Shown piece after piece: positions 43,278-52,876 of a DNA stretch of 64,000 bases. The notes below the pieces were generated by a model. The model was not told the DNA's origin. It did not search any database and worked only from the letters and a program-made list of their open reading frames with translations. Numbering within the stretch: position 1 is the stretch's first letter; every line of letters starts with the position of its first letter. The stretch comes from Hyphomicrobiales bacterium. GTDB taxonomy: Bacteria > Pseudomonadota > Alphaproteobacteria > Rhizobiales > Rhizobiaceae. Location of the stretch: NCBI GenBank assembly GCA_900471485.1, contig UCEU01000015.1:1-64000 (forward strand), read 5' to 3'. Position numbers and translations under genes: made by a program.

Positions 43278-44477
43278 TCAGTCGATCTGGCCGGCCTGCG
43301 AATAGTCCTCGTCCGACACCTTCTCCATCCATGTCACGACGCTGCCGTCGAGCGCTTCGGCCACGGCGAAATGAGACATCGGCTCATCCTTCGACGCGCC
43401 ATGCCAGTGCTTCACATGCGCCGGAATCCAGACGACATCGCCGGGAGCGACAGTCTCGATGGGGCCGCCTTCCTTCTGGACATGGCCTTTGCCGGAGACG
43501 ATGAAGAGGGTCTGGCCAAGCGGATGCGTGTGCCAGGCGGTGCGGGCGCCGGCGGAAAAGGAGACGGTCGCGCCGCCGATACGAGCGGGAGCATCGCTCT
43601 TGTAGAAGCCAGACGTCTCGACGGAGCCGCTAAAGTACTGCTCCGACGCGGCCGCCCTGCCGTCGCCGGCGCGCGTCACCTTGATCTCGACAGGCGTCTC
43701 GGAAGTTTCCGTGGTGGACGCCCTGGCCTCCAGCACCTTCTTCAGGACCGGCACTGCGGACATCGCGCGTGGCCATCCGGCATAGAAGGCAACATGCGTC
43801 ACCACCTCGGAAGCCTCGGCTGAAGTCAGGCCATTGTCCATGGCCCGGTTGGCATGGAAGGGAAGCTGCTCCGGCTGGCCAACGGCGACAAGGGCGGTCA
43901 TGGTCACTAGGCTGCGGTCACGGGCCGACAGGTCCGGCCGCTGCCACAGGTCGCCGAACAAGACGCGGTTTGTCAGGTCGGCGAGGGCGGGGGCGGTCGG
44001 CGCGACGTTTGCGTTCACGGTCGCAGAGCGTGCAGCCTCGGCCGCCTTTTCAAGCTCGATGCGAGCGGCGTCGCTGTGAGAGATAGACCCAATCCCACGC
44101 TCTTCGAACACCTTCTTCGTCTCGGTCACCGCCGACATAGCGTTCGGCCACCCCGTGTAGAAAGCGAGCTGGGTGATGAGCTCGCCGATCTCTTCCGGCT
44201 TCACGCCGTTGTCGAGCGCCCGGCGGACGTGACTTCCAGTCTGAGCGATCTTTCCGGTCGCGACGAGGGTGGAGATGGTCACGAGACTACGGTCGCGCGG
44301 TGAGAGCTCCTTGCGCTCCCAGACCTCGCCGAAGAGTACCTCGTCTGTGAAGTGGCCTAGACCCGGCGCCGTCTCGTAGACGGCGGCGGGAGCGACACGA
44401 GGACGACGCTCTTCGGCTGCTTCAACGCCGGTCGCTGCGATGGCGGACGCGGCGATGGTGGCTGCGATCTTGTTCAT
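43278..44477 (-). CDS. secreted fusion of two carboxymuconolactone decarboxylase domains and a cupin
   Basis: A 399-aa protein: signal peptide MNKIAATIAASAIAATGVEA, CMD domain 1 (about 30-125, SPRDRSLVTISTLVATGK), CMD domain 2 (about 155-245, SARDRSLVTMTALVAVGQ) and a cupin (about 290-390, TAWHTHPLGQTLFIVSGKGHVQ, WIPAHVKHWHGA) with metal-type histidines. Both CMD parts lack the CxxC of AhpD-type peroxidases. GGAG 6 nt before the ATG. Likely a periplasmic enzyme of aromatic or oxidative metabolism; the substrate is unknown. Confidence 0.88.
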   Translation of the reverse strand: MNKIAATIAASAIAATGVEAAEERRPRVAPAAVYETAPGLGHFTDEVLFGEVWERKELSPRDRSLVTISTLVATGKIAQTGSHVRRALDNGVKPEEIGELITQLAFYTGWPNAMSAVTETKKVFEERGIGSISHSDAARIELEKAAEAARSATVNANVAPTAPALADLTNRVLFGDLWQRPDLSARDRSLVTMTALVAVGQPEQLPFHANRAMDNGLTSAEASEVVTHVAFYAGWPRAMSAVPVLKKVLEARASTTETSETPVEIKVTRAGDGRAAASEQYFSGSVETSGFYKSDAPARIGGATVSFSAGARTAWHTHPLGQTLFIVSGKGHVQKEGGPIETVAPGDVVWIPAHVKHWHGASKDEPMSHFAVAEALDGSVVTWMEKVSDEDYSQAGQID

Positions 44478-44536
44478 GGGAAGCTCCAATCATCTGTAAA
44501 AAGCGAAAGGCCGCCCGAAAGGGCAGCCGGTTGTCC

Positions 44537-45553
44537 TCAGACGCGAAGCAGCGTCTTGATCGCACGACGTTCGTCCATGGCGCGGTAGCCTTCAGCGACG
44601 TCGGCGAGCGGAATCTCCAGGTCGAAGACCTTGCCCGGATTGATTTCGCGGTTGAGGACGAGATCCATCAGATAGGGGAGGTAGCGACGGACGGGAGCGG
44701 GACCACCAAGCAGGCTCTTCTGTTGGAAGAAGAGGTTCTGGCCGTCGAACGTGACGCCATGCGGAACGCCGACGAAGCCGATTTTGCCGCCCGGACGCGC
44801 GCAGTTGATCGCTTGCGACATGGACTCCTCCAGGCCCACGCACTCGAGGACCGAGTCCGCGCCGACGCCGTTCGTCATCTCCTTGATCCGGGCGATTCCG
44901 GCGTCGCCGCGTTCGGAGACGATGTCCGTCGCTCCGAATTCCAGCGCGAGGTCCTGTCGGCTCTTGTGACGACTCATAGCTATGACGCGCGCCGCACCCA
45001 TCCGCTTGGCGGCAAGGACGCCCATGAGTCCGACCGCACCGTCGCCGACGACGACGGCCGTCGAGCCTTCCTGGACCCCGGCAGCATCTGCCGCGTACCA
45101 GCCCGTGCCAAGCACGTCGGAAACGGCGAGAAGCGAGGGGATGAGGTCGTCGGAAGGCATCTCGGCGGTCGCAACGAGCGAGCCGTCTGCGAGTGGAACG
45201 CGCGCGTAGGGCGCCTGCGCGCCGACCATGAACTCGCGCTGTTCGCAGGACGACTGGAAGCCGAAGCGGCAGTGCGGGCAGGTGTTGTCGGAGAGGCAGA
45301 AGGAGCCGACCACAAATTGGCCGGGCTTCACCGTCTTCACCTCGCTGCCAACCTCGACCACGACGCCGCAATATTCGTGGCCCATGGCCTTTGGTTCGCT
45401 GGTGTCGTTCGCGCCCCGGAAGGGCCATAGGTCCGAGCCGCAGATGCAGCTCGCCGACAGCTTGATGATTGCGTCGGTCGGCCTGAGGATTTTTGGCTCG
45501 GCAACTTCTTCGCAGCGCACGTCGCCCGGTCCGTAGAGAACTGTTCCTAGCAT
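44537..45553 (-). CDS. zinc-dependent alcohol dehydrogenase
   Basis: A 338-aa MDR dehydrogenase. Catalytic zinc ligands lie in SCICGSDLW and GHEYCG; the structural zinc site is CPHCRFGFQSSC. VVVGDGAVGLMGVLAAKRMGA is the NAD(P) Rossmann loop. Oxidises or reduces an alcohol/aldehyde. GAAGGA before the ATG; a 41-nt gap to the upstream SDR gene supports one operon. Confidence 0.92.
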   Translation of the reverse strand: MLGTVLYGPGDVRCEEVAEPKILRPTDAIIKLSASCICGSDLWPFRGANDTSEPKAMGHEYCGVVVEVGSEVKTVKPGQFVVGSFCLSDNTCPHCRFGFQSSCEQREFMVGAQAPYARVPLADGSLVATAEMPSDDLIPSLLAVSDVLGTGWYAADAAGVQEGSTAVVVGDGAVGLMGVLAAKRMGAARVIAMSRHKSRQDLALEFGATDIVSERGDAGIARIKEMTNGVGADSVLECVGLEESMSQAINCARPGGKIGFVGVPHGVTFDGQNLFFQQKSLLGGPAPVRRYLPYLMDLVLNREINPGKVFDLEIPLADVAEGYRAMDERRAIKTLLRV

Positions 45554-45594
45554 TTTCGTTGTCCTTCGAGAGAGTTTGGAGGAGGACTGCGCCG

Positions 45595-46422
45595 TTACTT
45601 CGGCTGCAGTTCGCCGTAGAAGTATGACGCGGTGACGCCGCCATCGATGAGGAAGTCGTTTCCGGTGATAAACCCACCATCGGGTCCCATGACCAAGGCG
45701 GCGAGCGAAGCGATCTCGTCAGGAGTCGCGGCCCGGCCGACCGGGGAAAGGTCGATCATCCGGCGATATCCCTCGCCACGAGGACCGGTCAGCTCGTCCT
45801 TGGCGAGAGGCGTGATGACGATGCCGGGGCTGATGGTGTTGACCCGCGCTCCGCGCTTGCCCCAACGAATGGCTTCCGCCTTGACACGCAGCGCGTTGCC
45901 GCGCTTGGAGATCTGGTAGGCGTTCAACGGATCGACGACCTTGTCCGGTTGCAGCATCGGCAGGGCGAGAAGCTCTTCCGCAGGCGTCGTGGCGAGAAGC
46001 CTGTCCTGTTCCGCCGTCAAGGCGTGAAGCCGGTGGCCGGACATCGAGGCGATGACGACGCCAGACCCGCCTGGAGCGATGACGTTCCCAAACTCCTCGA
46101 GGATGACGGCGGTCCCGTAAAGGTCCACCTTGAGGATGACGGCCGGCGGCGCCTGGGACGGCGAGACGCCCGCGGCGTTGACGACGCCCGTCACGTCGCC
46201 GATCGCGGTGGCCGCGGCTACGAGCGCCTGAACGGAATCCCGCGAGGAAATGTCCACGGCAGTCGTGCTCACATCGAAGCCAGCCTCGCTGAACACCTTT
46301 GCCGCTGCGTCGGCATTCTCCCTCTTCAGGTCCGCAAGCAGGACGTGCTTGCCCGAGCTTACCCGGCGGGCGATGGCCTGGCCGATGGAGCCGGCCCCGA
46401 TAACGACTGTTACGCTGGTCAT
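45595..46422 (-). CDS. short-chain dehydrogenase/reductase
   Basis: A 275-aa classical SDR: VVIGAGSIGQAIARRVSSG (cofactor loop), NAAG, YQISKRGN (YxxxK catalytic pair) and SPGIVITPLAKDEL. GAAGGA precedes the ATG at 46422. Ends GGVTASYFYG. Substrate unknown. Confidence 0.92.
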   Translation of the reverse strand: MTSVTVVIGAGSIGQAIARRVSSGKHVLLADLKRENADAAAKVFSEAGFDVSTTAVDISSRDSVQALVAAATAIGDVTGVVNAAGVSPSQAPPAVILKVDLYGTAVILEEFGNVIAPGGSGVVIASMSGHRLHALTAEQDRLLATTPAEELLALPMLQPDKVVDPLNAYQISKRGNALRVKAEAIRWGKRGARVNTISPGIVITPLAKDELTGPRGEGYRRMIDLSPVGRAATPDEIASLAALVMGPDGGFITGNDFLIDGGVTASYFYGELQPK

Positions 46423-46433
46423 GACGATTTCCT

Positions 46434-47234
46434 TCAATTGGTTGCTTCTGCGGCTCGGCTGTTCGTCACCGTTTCGAGATCGTGCCTTACGCGGTCCGGC
46501 TCGCCGTTAAGAGGCATGTTGTCCAGGTCAAGGGCGGCGTCGAGCGCATCCTTCGGATCAGCTCGCAATGCTGCAAACAGCGGATCGAGATCGGTCTGGC
46601 CGGCGCCTGTTTCGGCGACCAGCTCGAACGTCTTTCTATTGGCCGCTTCCGAGGTGAGGCTATCAACCAGCACCTGCGCAATTTGTTTTCTGGCGATAAC
46701 GCCGTCGGCCGGCGTTCCGGCATGTCGTCGGTCGCCCTGAAGGAACAGCAGCCTGTGCTGATCGGCGTCGTTGTAGTCGAACCAGCCGGGGCGGACGATC
46801 GTGTAGTCAAGACCGCTGCGGCGAAGAAGCCGCTCCGCTCGACGCTTCCAGTCGTGCCCCTCGTTCGTCCGATTGTAGCTGCCACGGCGTTCGGTGACGC
46901 CGATCGTGGTCATCAGGGCGATCCGAACCGGACGGCCGCCAATCGCCGCAATGAGGTCGCGTACGCCGCGGTAGTAGACGGCTTCAGCCGCTTGCCTGCC
47001 CTGGCCGTCGGCGTTCACGGTCAAGACGACGGCGTCGATCCCTTCGAGCGCGGCCACGAGCGTTTCGGGCTTGGTGACGTCGCCGACCACGGTCTCGACG
47101 GGTGGCAGACGGCTGGCACGAGCGGCACTGCGGATGAGCGCGCGAACAGCATGACCCTTCGCGACAGCCTCGGATACGACGAGCCGGCCGACGCTTCCCG
47201 TTCCCCCGATCACCAGCATCTTCAATTGTGCCAT
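46434..47234 (-). CDS. NmrA-like NAD(P)-binding protein (atypical SDR)
   Basis: A 266-aa atypical SDR with MLVIGGTGSVGRLVVSEAVAKGH at the N-terminus and TIVRPGWFDYND in place of an active-site YxxxK. Such proteins can be reductases or redox sensors. First gene of the minus-strand block and divergent from paoA across a 262-bp region containing a large inverted repeat. Confidence 0.87.
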   Translation of the reverse strand: MAQLKMLVIGGTGSVGRLVVSEAVAKGHAVRALIRSAARASRLPPVETVVGDVTKPETLVAALEGIDAVVLTVNADGQGRQAAEAVYYRGVRDLIAAIGGRPVRIALMTTIGVTERRGSYNRTNEGHDWKRRAERLLRRSGLDYTIVRPGWFDYNDADQHRLLFLQGDRRHAGTPADGVIARKQIAQVLVDSLTSEAANRKTFELVAETGAGQTDLDPLFAALRADPKDALDAALDLDNMPLNGEPDRVRHDLETVTNSRAAEATN

Positions 47235-47282
47235 TTAAGCCATCCTTCTTCAGTGCGCCGAAGATAACGCCTTCGGATTGAT

Positions 47283-47411
47283 CTGATTAGTCGGCATGGA
47301 TGGCATGCGCTTATGTCTGCAGTTCATAAATGCCAGCGGGACAGAGGTTGCTCGCGGCACGCATTTATGAACTGCGGCGATAACTACATGCGAACAAGCG
47401 CATCTAATCAG
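47283..47411. promoter_or_regulatory. two-level inverted repeat between the NmrA-like gene and paoA
   Basis: Inner arms GCAGTTCATAAATGC (47319-47333) and GCATTTATGAACTGC (47361-47375) are perfect 15-bp inverted copies; each arm is itself nearly palindromic. Outer arms CTGATTAG (47283-47290) and CTAATCAG (47404-47411) are perfect 8-bp copies. It lies in a divergent promoter region and is best read as paired operators for a dimeric regulator. Confidence 0.75.
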
Positions 47412-47496
47412 CGTTATCCAAGACCCTATCTTCCCATGACGGATCAAAGGTTGTTTCGCCTTCGTTCCGCCAACGCGCCACCAGAAGGAGCGGAAA

Positions 47497-48135
47497 ATGT
47501 CGGACTTCAACCAACTGGAACTTTCTCGGCGGGAGCTCCTTATATCGTCAGCCGTCACGGTCGTGGTCACGGGGACCGCCACAGGGAGAGCGGCCGCCCA
47601 GTCATCTGGAGACGATATGAAATTTACGACGCCTGTGGCGTTCACCGTCAATGGCGAGCGCGAGGAGCTGGAGGTCGACAACCGAACGACGCTTCTCGAC
47701 GCTCTCCGGGAACACTTACATCTCACAGGAACCAAGAAGGGGTGCGACCACGGACAATGCGGCGCTTGCACTGTGATCGTCGATGGACACCGGATCAATT
47801 CCTGCCTGACCCTCGCGGTTATGCACGATGGCGATGAAGTCACGACCATCGAGGGTCTCGGCCAGCCCGGCGACCTACATCCGATGCAGGCGGCCTTCGT
47901 GAAGCACGATGGCTTCCAGTGCGGCTACTGCACCCCCGGCCAGATCTGTTCCTCCATCGCCGTTCTCGAGGAGATCAAGGCGAACATTCCAAGCCATGTC
48001 ACCGGGGACCTGACAGAAGCGGCCAAACTCACTGCTGCGGAGGTGCGCGAACGCATGAGCGGAAATATCTGTCGGTGCGGAGCCTATTCGAACATCCTGG
48101 AAGCCATTTCCGACGTAGGAGGGATCGAAGCATGA
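47497..48135 (+). CDS. paoA: periplasmic aldehyde oxidase [2Fe-2S] subunit (PaoA type)
   Basis: A 212-aa iron-sulfur subunit of a xanthine-oxidase-family molybdoenzyme. A Tat-type signal ([17 protein letters not shown]) directs export. The plant-ferredoxin cluster cysteines are in [14 protein letters not shown] and the second cluster in CGYCTPGQ ... CRCGAY. AAGGAG before the ATG. The stop overlaps the FAD-subunit start (ATGA). Confidence 0.93.
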   Translation: MSDFNQLELSRRELLISSAVTVVVTGTATGRAAAQSSGDDMKFTTPVAFTVNGEREELEVDNRTTLLDALREHLHLTGTKKGCDHGQCGACTVIVDGHRINSCLTLAVMHDGDEVTTIEGLGQPGDLHPMQAAFVKHDGFQCGYCTPGQICSSIAVLEEIKANIPSHVTGDLTEAAKLTAAEVRERMSGNICRCGAYSNILEAISDVGGIEA

Positions 48136-49082
48136 GAGCCTTCACCTACCAACGCGCGACGACCATCGAAGCAGCAGCACAGGCTGTGGCCTCGAACCCG
48201 GAAGCAAAGTTCATCGCCGGCGGGACGAACCTTCTCGATCTGATGAAGCTCGAGATCGAGCGGCCCGCACATCTGATCGATGTAAACGGTCTCGGCCTGG
48301 ACACGATCGAGCCGACAAGCGATGGCGGTCTGCGAATTGGCGCCCTCGTACGCAACACAGCCTTGGCAGCCAACGAGACTGTGCGTCGAGACTATGGGCT
48401 CTTGTCGCGGGCGCTGGTGGCGGGCGCGTCCGGCCAGCTTCGCAACAAGGCGACGACGGCAGGCAACCTGCTTCAGCGTACGCGCTGTCCTTACTTCTAC
48501 GACCGGAACCAGCCGTGCAATAAGCGCCAACCCGGCAGCGGCTGTTCGGCGATCGGCGGCGTCACACGGCAGCTCGGCGTCGTAGGGGTCAGTGATGCGT
48601 GCATCGCGACCCACCCGAGCGACATGGCGGTCGCGATGCGTGTCCTCGACGCGGTTGTGGAGACGGTCAAAGCCGACGGTTCCAGGCGTACGATCCCGAT
48701 TGCAGACTTCCACCGACTCCCAGGAGAAACCCCTCATATCGAGACTGCCCTCGATCGAGGAGAATTCATCACTTCAGTCGTGCTGCCGCGACCTATCGGT
48801 GGCAAGCATATCTACAAGAAGGTGAGGGACCGCGCGTCCTATGCCTTCGCTCTCGTATCCATCGGCGCGGTCATCCAACCGGACGGCAAAGGCCGGGTCG
48901 CGGTTGGTGGCGTTGCGCATAAGCCTTGGCGGATCGATCAGGCGGACGCAGAACTTCCGAACGGCGCAAAAGGCGCGGCAGCCGCCCTCATGGCGGACGC
49001 CCGGCCGACGGAGCAGAACCGTTTCAAGGTCAACCTCGTCGAGCGCACGCTCGGGGCCGTGATCGCAGAGGCAAGGGATTAA
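48132..49082 (+). CDS. paoB: periplasmic aldehyde oxidase FAD subunit (PaoB type)
   Basis: A 316-aa FAD-binding subunit: [14 protein letters not shown] (FAD loop) and [14 protein letters not shown] ... [16 protein letters not shown], the cysteine insert that binds an extra [4Fe-4S] cluster in PaoB. Without a signal peptide of its own, it should be exported with PaoA through the Tat system. Confidence 0.93.
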   Translation: MRAFTYQRATTIEAAAQAVASNPEAKFIAGGTNLLDLMKLEIERPAHLIDVNGLGLDTIEPTSDGGLRIGALVRNTALAANETVRRDYGLLSRALVAGASGQLRNKATTAGNLLQRTRCPYFYDRNQPCNKRQPGSGCSAIGGVTRQLGVVGVSDACIATHPSDMAVAMRVLDAVVETVKADGSRRTIPIADFHRLPGETPHIETALDRGEFITSVVLPRPIGGKHIYKKVRDRASYAFALVSIGAVIQPDGKGRVAVGGVAHKPWRIDQADAELPNGAKGAAAALMADARPTEQNRFKVNLVERTLGAVIAEARD

Positions 49083-49084
49083 TC

Positions 49085-51283
49085 ATGCAGTTCGACAAGC
49101 CAGCGACTATAAACCCCATCGACCAGCTCAAGGTTGTCGGCAAGCCGATCCATCGCATCGACGGCGAGCTGAAGACTACCGGCCGGGCGAGGTATGCCTA
49201 CGAATGGCACGACAAGAACATGCCCTTTGTCTACGGCTATCCCGTAGGTGCGGCCATCGCCAAAGGCCAGGTGAAGTCGATCGACACCGCCGCAGCCAAG
49301 AAATCGCCCGGCGTTCTCGCCGTGGTCACCACGCTCGACGTGGGCGACCTTGAGAAGGGCAAATTCAATACCGCAAAGCTGTTCGGCGGTTCCGAGATCC
49401 AGCACTACCATCAAGCCGTCGCCGTAGTCGTTGCCGAGACTTTCGAACAGGCGCGTGCTGCGGCCGCGCTGATCAAGGTCGACTACGAGAGCGAGCAGGG
49501 CTCCTACGACCTCCGAGCTGCCATGCCGTCGGCTCAGAAGCCCGATGAATCGACCAAGCCTGAAACCGCGGTGGGCGACTTCGAGAGTGCGTTCAAATCC
49601 GCCGCCGTGACCTTGGAAGAGACCTACACTACTCCTGACCAGTCTCATTCGATGATGGAGCCGCACGCCTCCATAGCCGTCTGGGACGGTGACGAAGTAA
49701 CCGTCTGGACGTCGAGCCAGATGATCGATTGGTGGCGCACGGATCTGGCCACGACACTTGGGGTCGACAAGGAGAAGGTGCATCTGATGTCGCCCTTCAT
49801 CGGCGGGGGCTTCGGCGGCAAGCTCTTCCTGCGGGCCGACGCCGTGCTTGCAGCCTTCGGTTCAAAGGCCGCCGGCCGTCCGGTTAAGGTTGCACTTCCG
49901 CGCCCGCTTATGCCGAACAACACCACCCATCGCCCGGCGACCATCCAGCGCATCCGTATCGGTGCCGGACGAGACGGCAAAATCACGGCCATCGCTCATG
50001 AGAGCTGGTCGGGCGACCTTGAAGGGGGTGGACCCGAGACGGCAGTCAACCAGACCCGGCTTCTTTATGCAGGGGCAAACCGGATGACCGCGATGCATCT
50101 TGCGACGCTCGATCTTCCGGAAGGCAATGCCATGCGCGCGCCAGGCGAGGCTCCCGGCCTGATGGCGCTGGAAATCGCCATCGATGAAATCGCCGAGAAG
50201 GTCGGGATGGACCCGATCCATTTCCGTATTCTCAATGACACGCAGGTCGATCCCGAAAACCCTGAGCGTCCATTCTCGATGCGCAACCTGATAGGCTGTC
50301 TCAAGCTCGGAGCGGAAAAGTTTGGCTGGAGCGAGCGACCGAAGACGGCGTCGCGCAGGGACGGCGACTGGCTGATCGGCATGGGAGTGGCCGCAGCCTT
50401 CCGTGACAACCTCGTGATGCCCTCTGGGGCGCGGGTGAAGCTCGCCAAGGATGGCGTCGTCACCGTCGAGACAGACATGACCGATATCGGCACCGGGAGC
50501 TACACGATCATTGCGCAGACGGCGGCTGAGATGATGGGCGTCGGGATCGACAAGGTCGCAGTTCAGCTCGGCGACTCCCGTTTTCCGGTGTCCGCAGGTT
50601 CCGGCGGGCAGTTTGGTGCCAACTCGTCGACCTCTGGCGTCTATGCAGCCTGCGTCAAGCTCCGCGAGGCGGTCGCGGCGAAGTTGGGCTTCAACTCGGA
50701 AGATGCGGTGTTCGCAGACGGGGAGGTTCGCTCCGGGAACCGGTCAGTGCCGCTTGCCGACGCCGCAGGCGAGGAAGGTCTTGTCGGGGAAGACACGATA
50801 GAGTGGGGCGACCTCACCAAGACCCACCAGCAGTCGACCTTCGGTGCGCACTTTGTCGAAGTCGGCGTCGACGCCTTCACGGGAGAGACGCGCATCCGTC
50901 GAATGCTCGCTGTCTGTGCGGCTGGCCGGATCCTCAATCCGATCACTGCCCGCAGCCAGGTCATCGGGGCGATGACCATGGGCGCGGGCGGAGCGCTTTC
51001 GGAGGAGCTGGCTGTCGACACCCGTCGCGGCTTTTTCGTCAACCACGATCTGGCGGGCTACGAGGTGCCAGTCCATGCAGACATCCCGCATCAAGAAGTA
51101 ATATTTCTGGACGAAACAGATCCGATGTCGTCGCCGATGAAGGCCAAAGGTGTCGGCGAGCTGGGACTTTGCGGCGTGTCTGCAGCCATCGCCAATGCGA
51201 TCTACAATGCGACCGGCGTCCGCGTCAGGCATTACCCGATCACGCTGGACAAGCTGCTCGGCGAACTGCCCGATGTGGCCTGA
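49085..51283 (+). CDS. paoC: periplasmic aldehyde oxidase molybdenum-cofactor subunit (PaoC type)
   Basis: A 732-aa catalytic subunit. FIGGGFGGKLF, AMRAPGEAPGLMALE and KAKGVGELGLCGVSAAIANAI (catalytic Glu near the end) are the molybdopterin-binding and active-site segments. Oxidises aldehydes to acids, with broad aromatic-aldehyde range in E. coli PaoABC. The ATG at 49085 follows the paoB stop by two bases; a longer open frame running back into paoB is not used. Confidence 0.93.
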   Translation: MQFDKPATINPIDQLKVVGKPIHRIDGELKTTGRARYAYEWHDKNMPFVYGYPVGAAIAKGQVKSIDTAAAKKSPGVLAVVTTLDVGDLEKGKFNTAKLFGGSEIQHYHQAVAVVVAETFEQARAAAALIKVDYESEQGSYDLRAAMPSAQKPDESTKPETAVGDFESAFKSAAVTLEETYTTPDQSHSMMEPHASIAVWDGDEVTVWTSSQMIDWWRTDLATTLGVDKEKVHLMSPFIGGGFGGKLFLRADAVLAAFGSKAAGRPVKVALPRPLMPNNTTHRPATIQRIRIGAGRDGKITAIAHESWSGDLEGGGPETAVNQTRLLYAGANRMTAMHLATLDLPEGNAMRAPGEAPGLMALEIAIDEIAEKVGMDPIHFRILNDTQVDPENPERPFSMRNLIGCLKLGAEKFGWSERPKTASRRDGDWLIGMGVAAAFRDNLVMPSGARVKLAKDGVVTVETDMTDIGTGSYTIIAQTAAEMMGVGIDKVAVQLGDSRFPVSAGSGGQFGANSSTSGVYAACVKLREAVAAKLGFNSEDAVFADGEVRSGNRSVPLADAAGEEGLVGEDTIEWGDLTKTHQQSTFGAHFVEVGVDAFTGETRIRRMLAVCAAGRILNPITARSQVIGAMTMGAGGALSEELAVDTRRGFFVNHDLAGYEVPVHADIPHQEVIFLDETDPMSSPMKAKGVGELGLCGVSAAIANAIYNATGVRVRHYPITLDKLLGELPDVA

Positions 51284-51293
51284 GGTTATGGCG

Positions 51294-52211
51294 ATGGATC
51301 AGTTCGACCTCGCGCTTCCCGCTCCAGTGCGAGCGCTTGCGACCGATGATCCCGAGGCAATCCTGTTGTTCGCTGCGGACGCCGCGGACCGCGGTGGGGC
51401 GGCAATCGCGACCCTCGTCGAAATCCGCGGCGGAGCCGCACGAGCCCTCGGCGCCCATGTTGCCGTTTCGTCGGATGGCAGTTTCTGCGGATATGTTTCG
51501 GGAGGGTGTGTCGAGGCCGCGGTCGCGACCGAAGCTCTTGCCGCCATCGCGAAGGGGCGGGACCGGATCGTGAGGTACGGGGAGGGCTCTCCGTACTTCG
51601 ATATCGTCCTTCCGTGCGGTGGCGGCATCACGGTCGCCATCCACGTGCTGGCCGACGCAGGCGCGTTGCGAGCGACTATAAACTATCTTCGCCATCGGCG
51701 ATCGACGTCGCTTCGCTACCTGCCCGATCAGCAAAGTCTTGATCTCGGCCCGGTCGTGCCGAAAGCGGGTTGGTCCCAAGACGAATTCGTAACTGTCTAT
51801 CACCCCCGTTCCCGGCTTGTGATTTCCGGGAATCCTTTAGAGGCCCAGGCGGTTGAAGCGCTTGCGCGGACATCCGGCTACGACGTTGTAAGGTGGGAAG
51901 GCCCGACCACCGACTTCGACGAGATGATCGACGAGTGGACCGCAGTCGTCATCCTGCACCATGACCTTGACGCGGAGGAGGAGGTGCTTCGATCCGCTCT
52001 CCGTTCGCGGGCGTTCTACATTGGTGCGCTTGGCAGCACGCGCACGCACAGACGCCGAGAGAAGCGCCTTCAAGCATTCGGCTGGAAACGCTTCGAGATC
52101 GAGCGCATAAAGGCACCGATCGGCTTCTTCGGCCCGACAAGGGACGCAAGTTCCCTAGCGCTGTCCGTTCTGGCGGACGTGGCGGCGACGCGATTGTCCG
52201 TTCATTTATGA
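51294..52211 (+). CDS. XdhC/PaoD-like molybdoenzyme maturation factor
   Basis: A 305-aa XdhC-family chaperone that loads sulfurated molybdenum cofactor. GFCGYVSGGCVEAAVA-type segment (FCGYVSGGCVEAAV), SPYFDIVLPCGGGI, and the Rossmann-like C-terminal part with FYIGALGSTRTHRRR. GAGG lies 8 nt before the ATG at 51294; an ATG two codons earlier is too close to it. Needed for PaoC activity. Confidence 0.9.
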   Translation: MDQFDLALPAPVRALATDDPEAILLFAADAADRGGAAIATLVEIRGGAARALGAHVAVSSDGSFCGYVSGGCVEAAVATEALAAIAKGRDRIVRYGEGSPYFDIVLPCGGGITVAIHVLADAGALRATINYLRHRRSTSLRYLPDQQSLDLGPVVPKAGWSQDEFVTVYHPRSRLVISGNPLEAQAVEALARTSGYDVVRWEGPTTDFDEMIDEWTAVVILHHDLDAEEEVLRSALRSRAFYIGALGSTRTHRRREKRLQAFGWKRFEIERIKAPIGFFGPTRDASSLALSVLADVAATRLSVHL

Positions 52212-52826
52212 CTTCCAAGGGATATGAAAGAGCACTCTTAGTCGTCGTCGTGGTTCTTGCGGCTGGGCGTTCCAGCAGGATGGTTATTCGAGCCAGTAAC
52301 AAGCTGCTCGCGGTCTTCGATGGTCGGTCGCTGATCCGCAGAACGGTTTCCACAGCCCTTGCCTCTATCGGTCAAACCGTGGTGGTGGTCACAGGACACC
52401 GAAACAAGGCAGTACTCACGGAGATTGTCGACCTTCCGTTGTGCACAACCCCGACCACGGGTCCGGCATGGCCAGTTCGATTAGAACCGGTGTGGCTGCC
52501 GCAGCAAAAGCCGATCCTGACGGTATCATGATCGCCCTTGCAGACATGCCGCGCCTAGCCACGGAGCACTTCGATGCTTTGATCGGTGCTTTTGCCAAGT
52601 CCGATGGGAACGCGATCGTGCGCGCAACTGAAACGGATATCCGGGGAATCCCGTAATCTTCCCTCGCATCCTCTACGGAGAGCTGCAAACTCTGACCGGC
52701 GACACCGGCGCCCGCTCGCTAATCAGGCGCGCCACTTTGCCACTCATCGACGTCGAGCTTGGCGAGGCTGCCCTCGTCGACGTTGACACCCTCGAGCAAG
52801 TTCTGTCCGAGGGCGGCGTGGTCTAG
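52208..52826 (+). pseudogene. MobA/MocA-like molybdenum cofactor nucleotidyltransferase, two frameshifts
   Basis: Three consecutive frames spell one NTP-transferase: VVVVLAAGRSSRM ... NKLLAVFDGRSLIRRTV (from 52208), then VHNPDHGSGMASSIRTGVAAAAK and ALADMPRLATEHFDAL (from 52441), then GNPVIFPRILYGELQTLTGDTGA ... LEQVLSEGGVV to the stop at 52824-52826. Each junction (near 52440 and 52645) fits loss of a single G. The ATG overlaps the XdhC stop (ATGA). It would make the CMP or GMP dinucleotide form of the cofactor for PaoABC. Either decayed or a sequencing error. Confidence 0.8.
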
Positions 52827-52876
52827 TGCTTTACTTTCGGCATGTGGCCGACACAGTCGCCGGCGCGACAGCCGGC

